Source: Psychrobacillus sp042885655
Lineage (GTDB): Bacteria > Bacillota > Bacilli > Bacillales_A > Planococcaceae
Length of the DNA stretch: 64,000 bases
Assembly (NCBI RefSeq): GCF_042885655.1
Contig: NZ_JBHVRO010000010.1
Location: 62,001-126,000 of the forward strand
Direction: 5' to 3'
Shown one piece after another: positions 1 to 8,934 of the stretch. The position numbers and the translations under genes were made by a program. How positions within the stretch are numbered: the stretch's first letter is position 1; each line of letters begins with the position of its first letter. The notes under the pieces are model-generated. The model made no database searches and was not told the DNA's origin. It worked only from the letters and a program-made list of their open reading frames with translations.

Positions 1-721
1 TAGATCCAGTTGTATAAAATATTGGTTTTTTATAGCCAACAATCGGATTATGCATGTGATGGAAATTTAAGTATTCCAATACTTCTTGGGCTGTTTCCTC
101 TGCAGAAGAAAGCACTATCACATGGGGACCAACTGATTCCTCAATATATTTTTGTAATAAAGGATAGTGTGTACAACCAAGAATAACGGTGTCAAATTGT
201 TCGTTTTTTAATGGTAATAACGTGTTAAAAACCATATTACGAGCAAACTCACCTTCATACTCATTACTCTCGACAAGAGGCACAAAAGTAGGACACGCAA
301 GTGGAATAACTCTGCTCGACGAATTTAAGGACGCTATCGCCATTTCATAAGCTCCACTTTTTATTGTACCGCTTGTACCTAACACTACGATTTCATTTTT
401 TTTTGTAGCTTTCATAGCTGCACGTGCTCCCGGAAAAATAACGCCAATTACTGGAAAAGGCATTTTTTTACTCAATGAATTAAGTGCTACTGCAGTAGCT
501 GTATTACAAGCTATGACAAGCATTTTTATATTCATCTTAGATAAAGCAATTGCCAGCTGCCAAGTAAATTTTCGTACTTCTCCCTCAGAACGTGGTCCAT
601 ATGGACATCTTGCAGTATCACCTATATAAATAATTTCTTCATTCGGCAAAAGTCGCATAATTTCTTTTGCGACAGTTAAACCGCCAACTCCAGAGTCTAT
701 AACGCCAATCGGGGCTTTCAC
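1..721 (-). CDS. racE: Glutamate racemase (3' end outside window)
   Basis: Interconverts L- and D-glutamate to supply D-glutamate for peptidoglycan; cytoplasmic and cofactor-independent. The visible 240 residues start MKAPIGVIDSGVGGLTV and carry both catalytic cysteines in family motifs: C72 in ACNTATA and C183 in LGCTHYP. The start is GTG at 721, preceded by GAGGA; that Shine-Dalgarno overlaps the stop codon of the upstream MarR gene, so the two are probably translationally coupled. The last roughly 25-30 residues lie before base 1. The racE-ysmB-gerE order matches B. subtilis. Confidence 0.96.
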   Translation of the reverse strand, partial: MKAPIGVIDSGVGGLTVAKEIMRLLPNEEIIYIGDTARCPYGPRSEGEVRKFTWQLAIALSKMNIKMLVIACNTATAVALNSLSKKMPFPVIGVIFPGARAAMKATKKNEIVVLGTSGTIKSGAYEMAIASLNSSSRVIPLACPTFVPLVESNEYEGEFARNMVFNTLLPLKNEQFDTVILGCTHYPLLQKYIEESVGPHVIVLSSAEETAQEVLEYLNFHHMHNPIVGYKKPIFYTTGS

Positions 722-730
722 TTGAATTCC

Positions 731-1189
731 TCAGTTCTTTTTCATCTCTTGGTGTAGTTTTCCTAATAATGTAGATAGATTTGCTACTTCGTCTGAATTA
801 AATTGATCTAGTATGTCTTCTAAATACTGTTGTCTTTTAGCAATTACTTCTTCAATAATACGTTCGCCTTCTTTTAACAAGTGTATACGCACTACTCGAC
901 GATCTTGTTCATCTCTAACCCTTTGAACAAGTGCGCTCTTTTCCATACGATCAATTAAATCTGTCGTTGTACTAAAAGCTAAATACATTTTATTTGATAA
1001 ATCACCAATTGTCATGTCTCCGTGTTCAAAAAGCCATTGTAATGCCACAAACTGTGGGGGAGTAATTGTATAGGCATGTAACATTTGACGCCCTTTTTGC
1101 TTAATAATACCGGATATATGTCTAAGTTCTTTTTCTAAAAATGCAACCTCTTCATGATTATGATTTACATTCTTTATTTCTTCTGCCAT
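731..1189 (-). CDS. ysmB: MarR-family transcriptional regulator (YsmB-like)
   Basis: A 152-residue winged-helix repressor of the MarR family. The central HTH and wing are recognisable (TIGDLSNKMYLAFSTTTDLIDRMEKSALVQR, followed by the DEQDRRVVRIHL wing), flanked by dimerising helices. I prefer the ATG at 1189, because the GTG four codons upstream touches its own GAGGA ribosome-binding sequence. The gene lies directly upstream of racE, with its stop inside the racE Shine-Dalgarno, as in B. subtilis. The regulated genes are unknown. Confidence 0.9.
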   Translation of the reverse strand: MAEEIKNVNHNHEEVAFLEKELRHISGIIKQKGRQMLHAYTITPPQFVALQWLFEHGDMTIGDLSNKMYLAFSTTTDLIDRMEKSALVQRVRDEQDRRVVRIHLLKEGERIIEEVIAKRQQYLEDILDQFNSDEVANLSTLLGKLHQEMKKN

Positions 1190-1393
1190 CTGATCCTTCA
1201 CTCCTCAAAACAATACATACTAGTTATTATTGTGACGTGTTCTGAGGAAAATGGCAAGGATTCTAAATAAAATACGTCTTTAGCCGCTCAGATAATGTAG
1301 CATACTACATAAATCATTACTAACAAAATCTGCGGCTACCGACCGAATGACCTACCTTATTCAACAAACATTGCTTCGAGTTTCTGGATAAGG

Positions 1394-1624
1394 TTAGTTT
1401 AATGATAATTCACCTAAACGTAATAATTCAACAATTGCTTGCGACCTACCCGATACTCCTAATTTCTGTATCGTATTAGAAATATGATTTCTCACTGTTT
1501 TTTCACTAATAGATAACTGAATAGATATTTCTTTCGTAGAATGATCTTCTACTAATAACTGAAAAATTTGACGTTCCCTGTTCGTCAATATTGATCGATG
1601 CTGATTACTATCATACAATGCCAT
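1394..1624 (-). CDS. gerE: Spore-coat transcription factor GerE
   Basis: A 76-residue protein that is almost entirely a LuxR-type HTH (LTNRERQIFQLLVEDHSTKEIS, then ISEKTVRNHISNTIQKLGV). GerE is the last regulator of the mother-cell line and controls late sigma-K coat genes. Its length (about 74 residues in B. subtilis), the absence of any receiver domain and its place between ysmB and ysmA identify it. A strong GGGGG ribosome-binding sequence precedes the ATG. It supports an endospore-forming host. Confidence 0.96.
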   Translation of the reverse strand: MALYDSNQHRSILTNRERQIFQLLVEDHSTKEISIQLSISEKTVRNHISNTIQKLGVSGRSQAIVELLRLGELSLN

Positions 1625-1689
1625 AGCCCCCTATCCACTCTTCTACTAACGTATGTAGTATAGGGAGAGTAGGTGACGGCTAGTTATGC

Positions 1690-2133
1690 TTACTTTTTAA
1701 ATTTTTTTATTTCTTCATCAGACCATTTTGAACCCTTTCCAGTCTTTTTATCAATTTGAACAATTGTTCCTCTACCAGTAAAAGTAATTTCATCTTTTTC
1801 ATTTTTTGCCATGTAGTGGAGATCAACGGAAGACGAACCAACTGAATTGGCTTTTACAAAGATCCGAAGTTTTTCATCAAAAAAGACCTGCTTCATGTAA
1901 TCACATTGTAAATCAGCTACAACTGGAATTTTTTCACCGTTTGGGTTCAACCAATCATTCATTAATTGTATATGTTTTAAATATTCTATACGTGCATACT
2001 CAAAATATGCAAAAGTTACTGTATTATTTAAATGACCGTACATATCCGTTTCTGAAAAACGTACAGATACCTCTGAATAAAAAGTAAATTCCTTTTCCCA
2101 ACTCTTAATATCTTCTATGTAACTCGATTTCAA
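1690..2133 (-). CDS. ysmA: Hotdog-fold acyl-CoA thioesterase (YsmA-like)
   Basis: A 147-residue 4-hydroxybenzoyl-CoA-thioesterase-type hotdog protein. The hallmark loop is SETDMYGHLNNTVTFAYFEYAR at about residues 29-50, with the catalytic acid in ETDMYGH. The natural acyl-CoA substrate is unknown. It sits between gerE and the sdh operon, as ysmA does in B. subtilis. A terminator-like hairpin just upstream (2190-2211) isolates it from readthrough, so it probably has its own promoter. Confidence 0.85.
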   Translation of the reverse strand: MKSSYIEDIKSWEKEFTFYSEVSVRFSETDMYGHLNNTVTFAYFEYARIEYLKHIQLMNDWLNPNGEKIPVVADLQCDYMKQVFFDEKLRIFVKANSVGSSSVDLHYMAKNEKDEITFTGRGTIVQIDKKTGKGSKWSDEEIKKFKK

Positions 2134-2187
2134 GCTAACAACCTCCCAATAAATGATGACTATTCACTTATTGTATCAAAATGAGAA

Positions 2188-2213
2188 AAACCGGGCAAAA
2201 AGACGCCCGGTCC
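2188..2213 (-). terminator. Intrinsic terminator upstream of ysmA
   Basis: A perfect 7-bp GC stem (2190-2196 pairing with 2205-2211, ACCGGGC/GCCCGGT) is followed on the minus strand by a T run. It would stop transcripts coming from the sdh side before ysmA. Confidence 0.75.
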
Positions 2214-2287
2214 TTTCAAGAAGAATGGCATATGAATGTCGTTGCTTTCCGCTAGGGCGGACAATTTATAATTGACTAAATAAGATA

Positions 2288-2640
2288 GATGACATTTAAA
2301 TCCTATGTTAGGGAACTACAGAATGGAATGATCACTACTCTTATCCCCTTAGCGATAGCTGGACTAAATCTTCTCGTTAGGTACTACTCACTTAATGGAT
2401 TGTAGTGACAGGTGGCGACTCCAGCCGGAGGCCAACAGGATGTTGGTCACGAAGGCGTTGCCACACGTTGTGGCGCTCTTAGCCTTTGTTCCTCTGTGAG
2501 ACAGATGAGCCATCACACCGAACGCATAGCGGCGGTGAGGGCTCATCGCTCACCCCGCGGAACGCGTCCACCTGAAACGAAAATCCGAGGTATTATTTAA
2601 TTCTTTAAAGTACTATCAACATTAGTTAGGGAACGATATA
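2288..2640 (+). repeat. Dispersed hairpin repeat, family A, copy 1
   Basis: About 350 bp shared with copies near 2.7-3.0, 7.3-7.55 and 60.2-60.47 kb. The order is an AT-rich left flank, ATGGATTGTAGTG, an outer inverted repeat AGGTGG...CCACCT, inner arms GAGTGAGACAGATGAGCC / GGCTCATCGCTCAC, and the right flank TATTATTTAATTCTTTAAAG. This copy carries an extra roughly 65-bp insert (about 2430-2495) with two small hairpins, CCAACA/TGTTGG (2432-2446) and GCCACA/TGTGGC (2460-2474), also found at 17.0, 24.2 and 60.1 kb. Open frames through it are not conserved and I do not regard them as genes. Confidence 0.8.
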
Positions 2641-2689
2641 TTATCCGGATACACAAAATTTTATAAGGAAATGCATCTCTTATTCAACA

Positions 2690-2990
2690 ACGATTACAGA
2701 ATGGCATGTAACTACGTTTACTTAAACATTTCTACCCGCTTAGCGATAGCTGAGCTAAATCCTCTATTAGTTACTACTCACACAATGGATTGTAGTGACA
2801 GGTGGCGACTCCAGCGGGAAGAGTGAGACAGATGAGCCTTCGCAACGAACGCGTAGCGGCGGTGAGGGCTCATCGCTCACCCCGAGGAAAGCGTCCACCT
2901 AAAACGGAAATCCCGGTATTATTTAATTCTTCAAAGGACAATGCACACTGGTTTCGCAGGACGCTAATCCATATACTTTCTTATCTTTAA
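2690..2990 (+). repeat. Dispersed hairpin repeat, family A, copy 2
   Basis: Same order of blocks as copy 1 (left flank with TTAGCGATAGCTG, ATGGATTGTAGTG, AGGTGG...CCACCT outer arms, right flank TATTATTTAATTCTT), but without the roughly 65-bp hairpin insert. It lies head-to-tail with copy 1 and abuts the sdh terminator. Confidence 0.8.
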
Positions 2991-2992
2991 AC

Positions 2993-3030
2993 AAAAAATC
3001 TGCATAGAAATATATTCTACACAGATTTTC
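2993..3030 (-). terminator. Terminator of the sdhCAB operon
   Basis: A long imperfect stem (AAAATCTGTGTAGAA / TTTCTATGCAGATTTT on the minus strand) is followed by T residues, 11 bases past the sdhB stop. Confidence 0.8.
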
Positions 3031-3040
3031 TATTATTTAA

Positions 3041-3817
3041 TTAGTCTACCATGTGATCGCTTCCGAAGAAGTTTTTGAACATTTGAACAGTTGTATCACG
3101 GTTTAAAGCTGCAATGGAAGTAGTTAACGGAATACCTTTAGGACATGCAACAACACAGTTTTGTGCGTTACCACAGTTTGCAAGGCCTCCATCACCCATA
3201 ATAGCGTTTAAACGTTCGTCTTTATTCATAGCGCCAGTCGGATGTGCATTAAATAAACGAACTTGTGAAAGTGGTGCTGGACCAATAAATGAAGAACCAC
3301 TATTAACGTTAGGACAAGCTTCCAAACATACTCCACAAGTCATACATTTTGACAACTCATATGCCCATTGACGTTTACGTTCAGGCATGCGAGGACCTTC
3401 TCCAAGATCATAAGTTCCATCGATTGGAACCCAAGCTTTTACCTTTTTCAATGAGTCAAACATACGAGTTCTATCAACTTGAAGATCGCGAACTACTGGA
3501 AATGTTTTCATCGGTGCTAAACGAATTGGTTGAGTCAATTTATCTACAAGTGCAGAACAAGATTGTCTCGGTTTATCATTAATGACCATTGAACAAGCTC
3601 CGCAAACTTCCTCTAAACAGTTCATGTCCCAAGTTACAGGAGTTGTAGCTTTTCCATCTGCATTAACAGGATTTTGACGAATTTCCATTAAAGCAGAAAT
3701 AACGTTCATATTAGGACGATAGTTCACTTCGAACTTTTCCCAATATGGTGTAGATTCAGGTGTATCTTGACGTAAAATTTCAAATGCTACTTTTTTTGTC
3801 TCAGTTGCTGTAACCAT
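3041..3817 (-). CDS. sdhB: Succinate dehydrogenase iron-sulfur subunit
   Basis: The 258-residue electron-transfer subunit of complex II. The N-terminal ferredoxin domain carries the [2Fe-2S] cysteines (NCLEEVCGACSM, then SCSAL). The C-terminal domain carries CMTCGVCLEACPN and NCGNAQNCVVACPKG for the [4Fe-4S] and [3Fe-4S] clusters. It passes electrons from SdhA-bound FAD to menaquinone at the membrane. Last gene of sdhC-sdhA-sdhB, only 2 bases from the sdhA stop. Confidence 0.98.
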   Translation of the reverse strand: MVTATETKKVAFEILRQDTPESTPYWEKFEVNYRPNMNVISALMEIRQNPVNADGKATTPVTWDMNCLEEVCGACSMVINDKPRQSCSALVDKLTQPIRLAPMKTFPVVRDLQVDRTRMFDSLKKVKAWVPIDGTYDLGEGPRMPERKRQWAYELSKCMTCGVCLEACPNVNSGSSFIGPAPLSQVRLFNAHPTGAMNKDERLNAIMGDGGLANCGNAQNCVVACPKGIPLTTSIAALNRDTTVQMFKNFFGSDHMVD

Positions 3818-3819
3818 TA

Positions 3820-5577
3820 TTAATGCTCCCCTTTCGAAGAATAATCACGAGTACGAGGCGCAACTAGAGAGATATCTACTTCTTCATAATGGAAGATAGG
3901 TGCTCCAGTTGTTGGATCGAATTTAGCCATAGTTGTTTTCAAGAATTCTTCATCATTACGTTTTGGGAATTCCGGTTTGTAATGCGCTCCACGGCTTTCA
4001 TTACGATTAAGTGCACCTAGTGTAATTACACGTGCTAAATAAAGCATATTTTTTAATTGACGAGTGAATGATGCACCTTGGTTAGACCATTGTTGTGTAT
4101 CATCCATATTAATATTTTCAAATCGTTCAAGTAACTCTTGGATTTTTTTGTCGGTAGCTTCAAGTTTGTCATTATAACGAACAACCGTTACATTATCTGT
4201 CATCCACTCACCTAGTTCTTTATGAAGTAAGTAAGCATTTTCAGTACCTTTCATCGCTAACGTTTGATCCCATTTCTCTTGCTCAAGTTTAACTTCCGCT
4301 TCAAAAATAGAAGCATCCATATCTTCAGCATGTGTATCCAGTTCACTCATGTATTTAACTGCATTTGGACCTGCTACACTACCACCAAATACGGCAGAAA
4401 GTAAAGAATTTGCTCCTAAACGGTTTGCTCCATGTTGAGAATAATCACATTCACCTGCAGCAAAAAGTCCTGGAATATTCGTCATTTGATCTTCGTCTAC
4501 CCATAGTCCGCCCATTGAATAGTGAACTGCTGGGAAGATTTTCATCGGTACTTTATGAGGGTCATCACCAGTGAATTTCTCATAAATTTCGATGATACCA
4601 CCAAGTTTAACATCAAGTTCATGTGGATCTTTATGAGAAAGATCTAGATAAACCATGTTCTCTCCGTTAATACCTAATTTTTGGTTTACACATACATCAA
4701 AGATTTCACGTGTTGCGATATCACGTGGTACTAAGTTCCCGTATGCAGGGTATTTTTCTTCCAAGAAGTACCAAGGTTTTCCGTCTTTATATGTCCAAAT
4801 ACGTCCACCCTCACCACGAGCAGATTCAGACATTAGACGTAATTTATCATCACCAGGAATTGCAGTTGGGTGAATTTGAATAAATTCACCATTTGAATAA
4901 TATGCACCTTGTTGATAAACAATAGATGCTGCCGATCCTGTATTAATGATAGAGTTTGTAGTTTTGCCGAAAATAATACCAGGACCACCTGTAGCCATAA
5001 TTACAGCGTCGCCACGGAATGCACGGATTTCCATTGTTTGAAGGTTTTGTGCTTTGATACCGCGACAAACACCTTTTTCATCTTTAATTATTCCAAGGAA
5101 TTCCCATCCTTCAAATTTCGTCACAAGTCCATCCACTTCATAACGACGAACTTGCTCGTCTAAAGCGTAAAGTAATTGTTGACCAGTAGTCGCACCAGCA
5201 AAAGCCGTACGGTGCATTAAAGTACCACCGAAACGACGGAAATCTAATAACCCTTCAGGTGTACGGTTAAACATAACACCCATACGATCAAATAATTTTA
5301 TAATTCCAGGTGCCGCATCCGCCATTGCCTTAACAGGACGTTGGTTTGCTAAGAAGTCTCCACCATAAACAGTATCATCTAAATGAACTGCTGGTGAATC
5401 ACCCTCACCTTTTGTATTTACAGCTCCGTTAATACCGCCTTGAGCACAAACAGAGTGTGAGCGTTTTACAGGAACTATTGAAAATAGGTCTACGTGCGTG
5501 CCATCTTCGGCTGCTTTCATTGTTGCCATTAATCCAGCTAATCCACCGCCGACAACAATTAGTTTACTTTTTGCCAT
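3820..5577 (-). CDS. sdhA: Succinate dehydrogenase flavoprotein subunit
   Basis: A 585-residue FAD-containing catalytic subunit oxidising succinate to fumarate. The N-terminal dinucleotide fold is VVGGGLAGLMATMKAA. The HSVCAQGGINGA segment lies near the covalent flavin site. The substrate-site motif is GANRLGANSLL, and RGAHYKPEFP lies in the C-terminal helical domain. I choose the ATG at 5577, which has GGAG upstream, over an ATG 18 bases earlier with no ribosome-binding sequence. Length agrees with B. subtilis SdhA (586). Confidence 0.98.
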   Translation of the reverse strand: MAKSKLIVVGGGLAGLMATMKAAEDGTHVDLFSIVPVKRSHSVCAQGGINGAVNTKGEGDSPAVHLDDTVYGGDFLANQRPVKAMADAAPGIIKLFDRMGVMFNRTPEGLLDFRRFGGTLMHRTAFAGATTGQQLLYALDEQVRRYEVDGLVTKFEGWEFLGIIKDEKGVCRGIKAQNLQTMEIRAFRGDAVIMATGGPGIIFGKTTNSIINTGSAASIVYQQGAYYSNGEFIQIHPTAIPGDDKLRLMSESARGEGGRIWTYKDGKPWYFLEEKYPAYGNLVPRDIATREIFDVCVNQKLGINGENMVYLDLSHKDPHELDVKLGGIIEIYEKFTGDDPHKVPMKIFPAVHYSMGGLWVDEDQMTNIPGLFAAGECDYSQHGANRLGANSLLSAVFGGSVAGPNAVKYMSELDTHAEDMDASIFEAEVKLEQEKWDQTLAMKGTENAYLLHKELGEWMTDNVTVVRYNDKLEATDKKIQELLERFENINMDDTQQWSNQGASFTRQLKNMLYLARVITLGALNRNESRGAHYKPEFPKRNDEEFLKTTMAKFDPTTGAPIFHYEEVDISLVAPRTRDYSSKGEH

Positions 5578-5624
5578 GCTAATCTCACTCCTCATTTAAT
5601 AGTAGTTGAACTTGTAGAAGGATC

Positions 5625-6236
5625 TTATCTAAACGCCAATAGAGCTTGTACACCAACTACAGATAACGCTAAGAAGATTACTAATGTTACATATGTTACA
5701 ACTTGTTGCGATTTAGGTGAATGCGTGATACCCCAGCTAACTAAGAATGACCAAATACCATTAGCTAAATGGAAAGTAGCAGCTACTATCCCTACGATAT
5801 AGAAGCCTAACATCCACGGATTTGATACAATATTTGCCATCATATCATAATTAATTTCTTCCCCTGCCATTGCCGTTTGAATCTTCGTTTCAAAAACATG
5901 CCAGGCAATAAATACAACAAGAAAAATTCCAGTAAAACGTTGTAAAATGAATAAATAATTACGAAGAGTACCAAAATTTTTCGGATTATTTTTCGCTGTA
6001 AATGCAATGTAAATTCCGTAAAATGCGTGGAACAATAATGGTAAATAAATTATGAAGATTTCCATTATAAGCAAAAACGGCAAACTTTCCATAAAATTCG
6101 ATGCGTTATTAAATGCATCTGCTCCTCTTGTAGCAAAATGGTTTACTACTAAATGTACCGTCAAAAACAAACCAACAGGAATTATTCCTAAAAGTGAATG
6201 TAATCGACGCCAGTAAAATTCGCGATTTTTCGACAA
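5625..6236 (-). CDS. sdhC: Succinate dehydrogenase cytochrome b558 subunit
   Basis: A 203-residue, five-helix di-haem membrane anchor of the Gram-positive type that anchors SdhAB and reduces menaquinone. It begins (M)SKNREFYWRRLHSLLG; histidines in HSLLG, VHLVVNHFA, FHAFYG and AWHVFE are the likely haem ligands. The start is most likely TTG at 6236: GAGGGGGG lies 8 bases upstream and the length then fits B. subtilis SdhC (202). An in-frame extension to 6305 has no Shine-Dalgarno. Confidence 0.95.
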   Translation of the reverse strand: MSKNREFYWRRLHSLLGIIPVGLFLTVHLVVNHFATRGADAFNNASNFMESLPFLLIMEIFIIYLPLLFHAFYGIYIAFTAKNNPKNFGTLRNYLFILQRFTGIFLVVFIAWHVFETKIQTAMAGEEINYDMMANIVSNPWMLGFYIVGIVAATFHLANGIWSFLVSWGITHSPKSQQVVTYVTLVIFLALSVVGVQALLAFR

Positions 6237-6529
6237 AACAGTTGCCCCCCTCAATTTTCCGTTTGGCTTTCTTGAATACTTTTGTAAAAAAGCAATTGTG
6301 TACATTACTTTTTCACATCATCATGTTACGTATTTATGACATATCCATTGTACTCTCATCATTTTAGAGCGTCAAGGCATCTTTATTTTTTTCTATAAAT
6401 CTTAAAGGCTTCATTTTTTAATAATGATTCGTTTAATTTTTCACAAACAATTCCTTTACCAACTGAAATTTTTTCTGATAAAATAAACAAGAACAAAAGA
6501 AATTTCCTTTTAGAAAGAAGGGTTGCTAC

Positions 6530-6943
6530 TTGAATGAAAAGGAACATTCACATGTAACTTCCTTTGGATATGAATTAATACGAGATCACGTTCTTGCTTC
6601 TATTCTCGGAAAACATGAAAAAGATATTTTATACTGGGCTGGTAAGGATCTTGCCCGAAAGTTTCCACTATATACTATGGAGGAAGCAATGACATTCTTT
6701 CACGAAGCTGGTTGGGGTACTTTGCAATTGGAAAAAACAGCAAAGGATTCCGCTTACTATACTTTAGAGACGTATAATATGCCACAAAGTGGGATTAGTA
6801 GAAGTCATCGATTGGAAGCTGGTTTTTTAGCTGAACAACAACAAAAAATTGGTGGATATATGGCAGAGTGCTTTGACGAACAAGTAAAGAAAAATGGAGT
6901 TGTTACATTCCATATCAAATGGGATTTGAAAGCAACTATCTAA
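6530..6943 (+). CDS. yslB: YslB-family DUF2507 protein
   Basis: A 137-residue cytosolic protein of the DUF2507 family, recognised from GYELIRDHVLASILGKHEKDILYWAGKDLARKFPL and its place between sdhC and lysC. The fold is related to small V4R-like ligand-binding domains, but no function is established. TTG start with AAAGAAGG upstream. It runs opposite to its neighbours and is followed after about 50 bases by repeat B copy 1. Confidence 0.88.
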   Translation: MNEKEHSHVTSFGYELIRDHVLASILGKHEKDILYWAGKDLARKFPLYTMEEAMTFFHEAGWGTLQLEKTAKDSAYYTLETYNMPQSGISRSHRLEAGFLAEQQQKIGGYMAECFDEQVKKNGVVTFHIKWDLKATI

Positions 6944-6994
6944 AATTGACAGATATTTGCTAGAAAATTATTAAGAAAAAGGCTAGCTTCCTTT

Positions 6995-7242
6995 AAATGC
7001 ATCTTATCTTTACTGTTTCCAGATTGCATTGGACAAAATATTAGCTACACTATTAACGTAAGAGTAATGGATCGTGAAGTGACTGCGTCACTTCATGATC
7101 CATTTTTTCGGTCATCTTGTGGCGAATGTTTGTCCGTCCCCCTCTTGGAATTTGTGAAGACATGATGCGTTTGGTTTGGGTAATTAGAGAAAAAATACTT
7201 TCATACTCGTTTAAAAGCGGACGAAGATACAATTTCGTCCGC
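6995..7242 (+). repeat. Two-hairpin structured repeat, family B, copy 1
   Basis: A 248-bp unit also present at 25791-26037 and 26183-26430, all on the plus strand. Hairpin 1 is an 18-bp perfect stem (7066-7083 with 7087-7104, TGC loop) followed by a T run. Hairpin 2 is GCGGACGAA/TTCGTCCGC (7217-7225 with 7234-7242) with loop GATACAAT. Both stems differ between copies but stay paired. It lies about 50 bases downstream of yslB. Confidence 0.85.
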
Positions 7243-7290
7243 GGCTTCACTACTATAATAAACGATACTTCCTATTTTTCTCTAAGTCTA

Positions 7291-7550
7291 TATGACATTT
7301 AAATCCTATGATCATTAGTTTGAGAACTACTTGTTATGTAATACCCACTTTATGGATTGTAGTGTAAGGTGGCGACTCTGGCGGGATGAGTGAGACAGAT
7401 GAAACATCACAACGAACGCGCAAGCGGCGGTGATGGTTCATCGCTCACCCCGCAGAAAGCGTCCACCTGAAACGGAAATCCGCTGTATTATTTAATTCTT
7501 TAAAGTACTATGAACACAGGTTTCGCTGGGCAATACTGCATTTACTTCTT
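7291..7550 (+). repeat. Dispersed hairpin repeat, family A, copy 3
   Basis: Shares TGACATTTAAATCCTATG with copy 1 at its left end, then ATGGATTGTAGTG, AGGTGG/CCACCT arms and the TATTATTTAATTCTTTAAAG right flank. The inner arm reads ATGAAAC/GGTTCAT instead of ATGAGCC/GGCTCAT, so one pair changes in a compensating way. Confidence 0.78.
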
Positions 7551-7558
7551 TCAAAAAA

Positions 7559-7600
7559 AGGATCTGGAAGCGAAGTAGTCGCTTCCAGATCCTCTTTAAT
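7559..7600 (-). terminator. Terminator of lysC
   Basis: A perfect 14-bp stem GGATCTGGAAGCGA / TCGCTTCCAGATCC (7560-7573 with 7579-7592) followed by seven T on the minus strand, downstream of lysC. Confidence 0.85.
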
Positions 7601-7680
7601 AGTCTTCGTTAAAAGTGTAACTTATGTCTAGTTCAAATCACTCGACCAGTTGCACTTAAAGTGTACCTGCGCTTTTCTAA

Positions 7681-8898
7681 TTAAACAATAGCTAACCCGA
7701 ACTCATCATGCAAAGCATTTGCAGCTTGTATCATTTCGTTTTGAGGTACGACAACAGAGACTTTTATTTCCGATGTGCTTACCATTTTCACTGGAATATT
7801 CTCTTTTCTAAGGCGATCAAACATCTGTGCTGCAACACCAGGATTAGAAACCATTCCCGAACCAACAATGGACACTTTTGCAAGCCCAACTTCAAAATCT
7901 GCAAAAGTGAATCCTAGCACTTGTTTATTGGATTCCAAAACGGTTATTGCTTCCGCTAACGATTCTTTTTTTATTGAGAAAGAAACAGCAGGCTTTACGT
8001 GATCAACAATTGATTGAACAATAATATCCACATTTATATGATTTGCTGCAAGGGTAGTAAATATAGATGCCAATGAACCATTAAATGGAACATCATATTC
8101 TATTGTTAAACGTACAATATCAGATTCAAACGCTACCCCACGAACAACTAAGTTATTTTCCACATCTACTTCCTCCTTTAAAATGGTTCCCTCTTCTTCG
8201 TTATAGCTTGAGCGTACTCGTAAAGGGATTTTATAATTTTTAGCAAACTCTACTGCTCTCGGATGTAAAACACCTGCCCCTAAATTAGCTAATTCAAGCA
8301 TTTCATCGTACTCTAATTGCGTTAACTTTCTAGCATTTGAAACAAACCTAGGGTCAGAAGTAAATACACCATCTACGTCTGTATATATATCACAAATGTC
8401 TGCTTCAATAGAAGCAGCAATAGCTACAGCAGTTGTATCAGAGCCGCCTCTACCTAGAGTAGTAACTTCTCCATATTCGGACACACCTTGAAAGCCTGCA
8501 ACGACCACCACTTTATTATCAGAAAGCAGGTTCAAAATTTTAGATGCCTCTAACTTAACTACTTTTGCATTCCTATGTACTTCATCTGTCTGTAAACCTG
8601 CCTGCCAACCGGTTAAAGAAATAGAATCTATACCTATTGAATTTAATTTTATTGAAAGCAAAGACATGGTTACTTGCTCTCCTGTGGATAGTAGCATATC
8701 CATTTCCCTTTTATTTGGTGATTCAGACAATTCATAAGCTAAACCAACTAAATCATCTGTAACCTTACCCATAGCGGATACAACAACTACAATATCATGC
8801 CCTTTTTCTTTCTCACGTTTTATGCGCTCTGCAATATTTGCAATTTTTTCGGTTGTTGCAACCGACGTTCCACCAAACTTCATTACAATTTTGCTCAT
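7681..8898 (-). CDS. lysC: Aspartokinase, lysine-regulated (LysC type)
   Basis: Phosphorylates L-aspartate, the first step to lysine, diaminopimelate, methionine and threonine. 405 residues. The kinase domain begins with KFGGTSV and includes GRGGSDTTAVAIAA. The C-terminal regulatory part holds two ACT domains (about residues 260-400), with VSIVGSGMVSNPGVAAQMF. The start at 8898 has AGGGAGA upstream. It follows a lysine riboswitch. An in-frame GTG at 8163, preceded by AAAGGAGG, should produce the separate regulatory (beta) subunit of about 160 residues, as in B. subtilis aspartokinase II. Confidence 0.97.
   Translation of the reverse strand: MSKIVMKFGGTSVATTEKIANIAERIKREKEKGHDIVVVVSAMGKVTDDLVGLAYELSESPNKREMDMLLSTGEQVTMSLLSIKLNSIGIDSISLTGWQAGLQTDEVHRNAKVVKLEASKILNLLSDNKVVVVAGFQGVSEYGEVTTLGRGGSDTTAVAIAASIEADICDIYTDVDGVFTSDPRFVSNARKLTQLEYDEMLELANLGAGVLHPRAVEFAKNYKIPLRVRSSYNEEEGTILKEEVDVENNLVVRGVAFESDIVRLTIEYDVPFNGSLASIFTTLAANHINVDIIVQSIVDHVKPAVSFSIKKESLAEAITVLESNKQVLGFTFADFEVGLAKVSIVGSGMVSNPGVAAQMFDRLRKENIPVKMVSTSEIKVSVVVPQNEMIQAANALHDEFGLAIV
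8161..8178 (-). promoter_or_regulatory. Internal ribosome-binding site and GTG start for LysC beta subunit
   Basis: Inside lysC, AAGGAGG (8171-8178 region) lies 8 bases before an in-frame GTG (8163-8161) reading (M)ENNLVVRGVAFE. This is the boundary between kinase and ACT domains, where B. subtilis lysC has its second start. Confidence 0.7.
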
Positions 8899-8934
8899 GA
8901 ACATCTTCTCCCTAATTTCAATGATAAGCTAAAG

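Noticed and set aside
2412..2990. 62-codon frames in the family A repeats
   Set aside because: They arise from GC-rich inverted repeats, lack ribosome-binding sequences and differ in length among copies.
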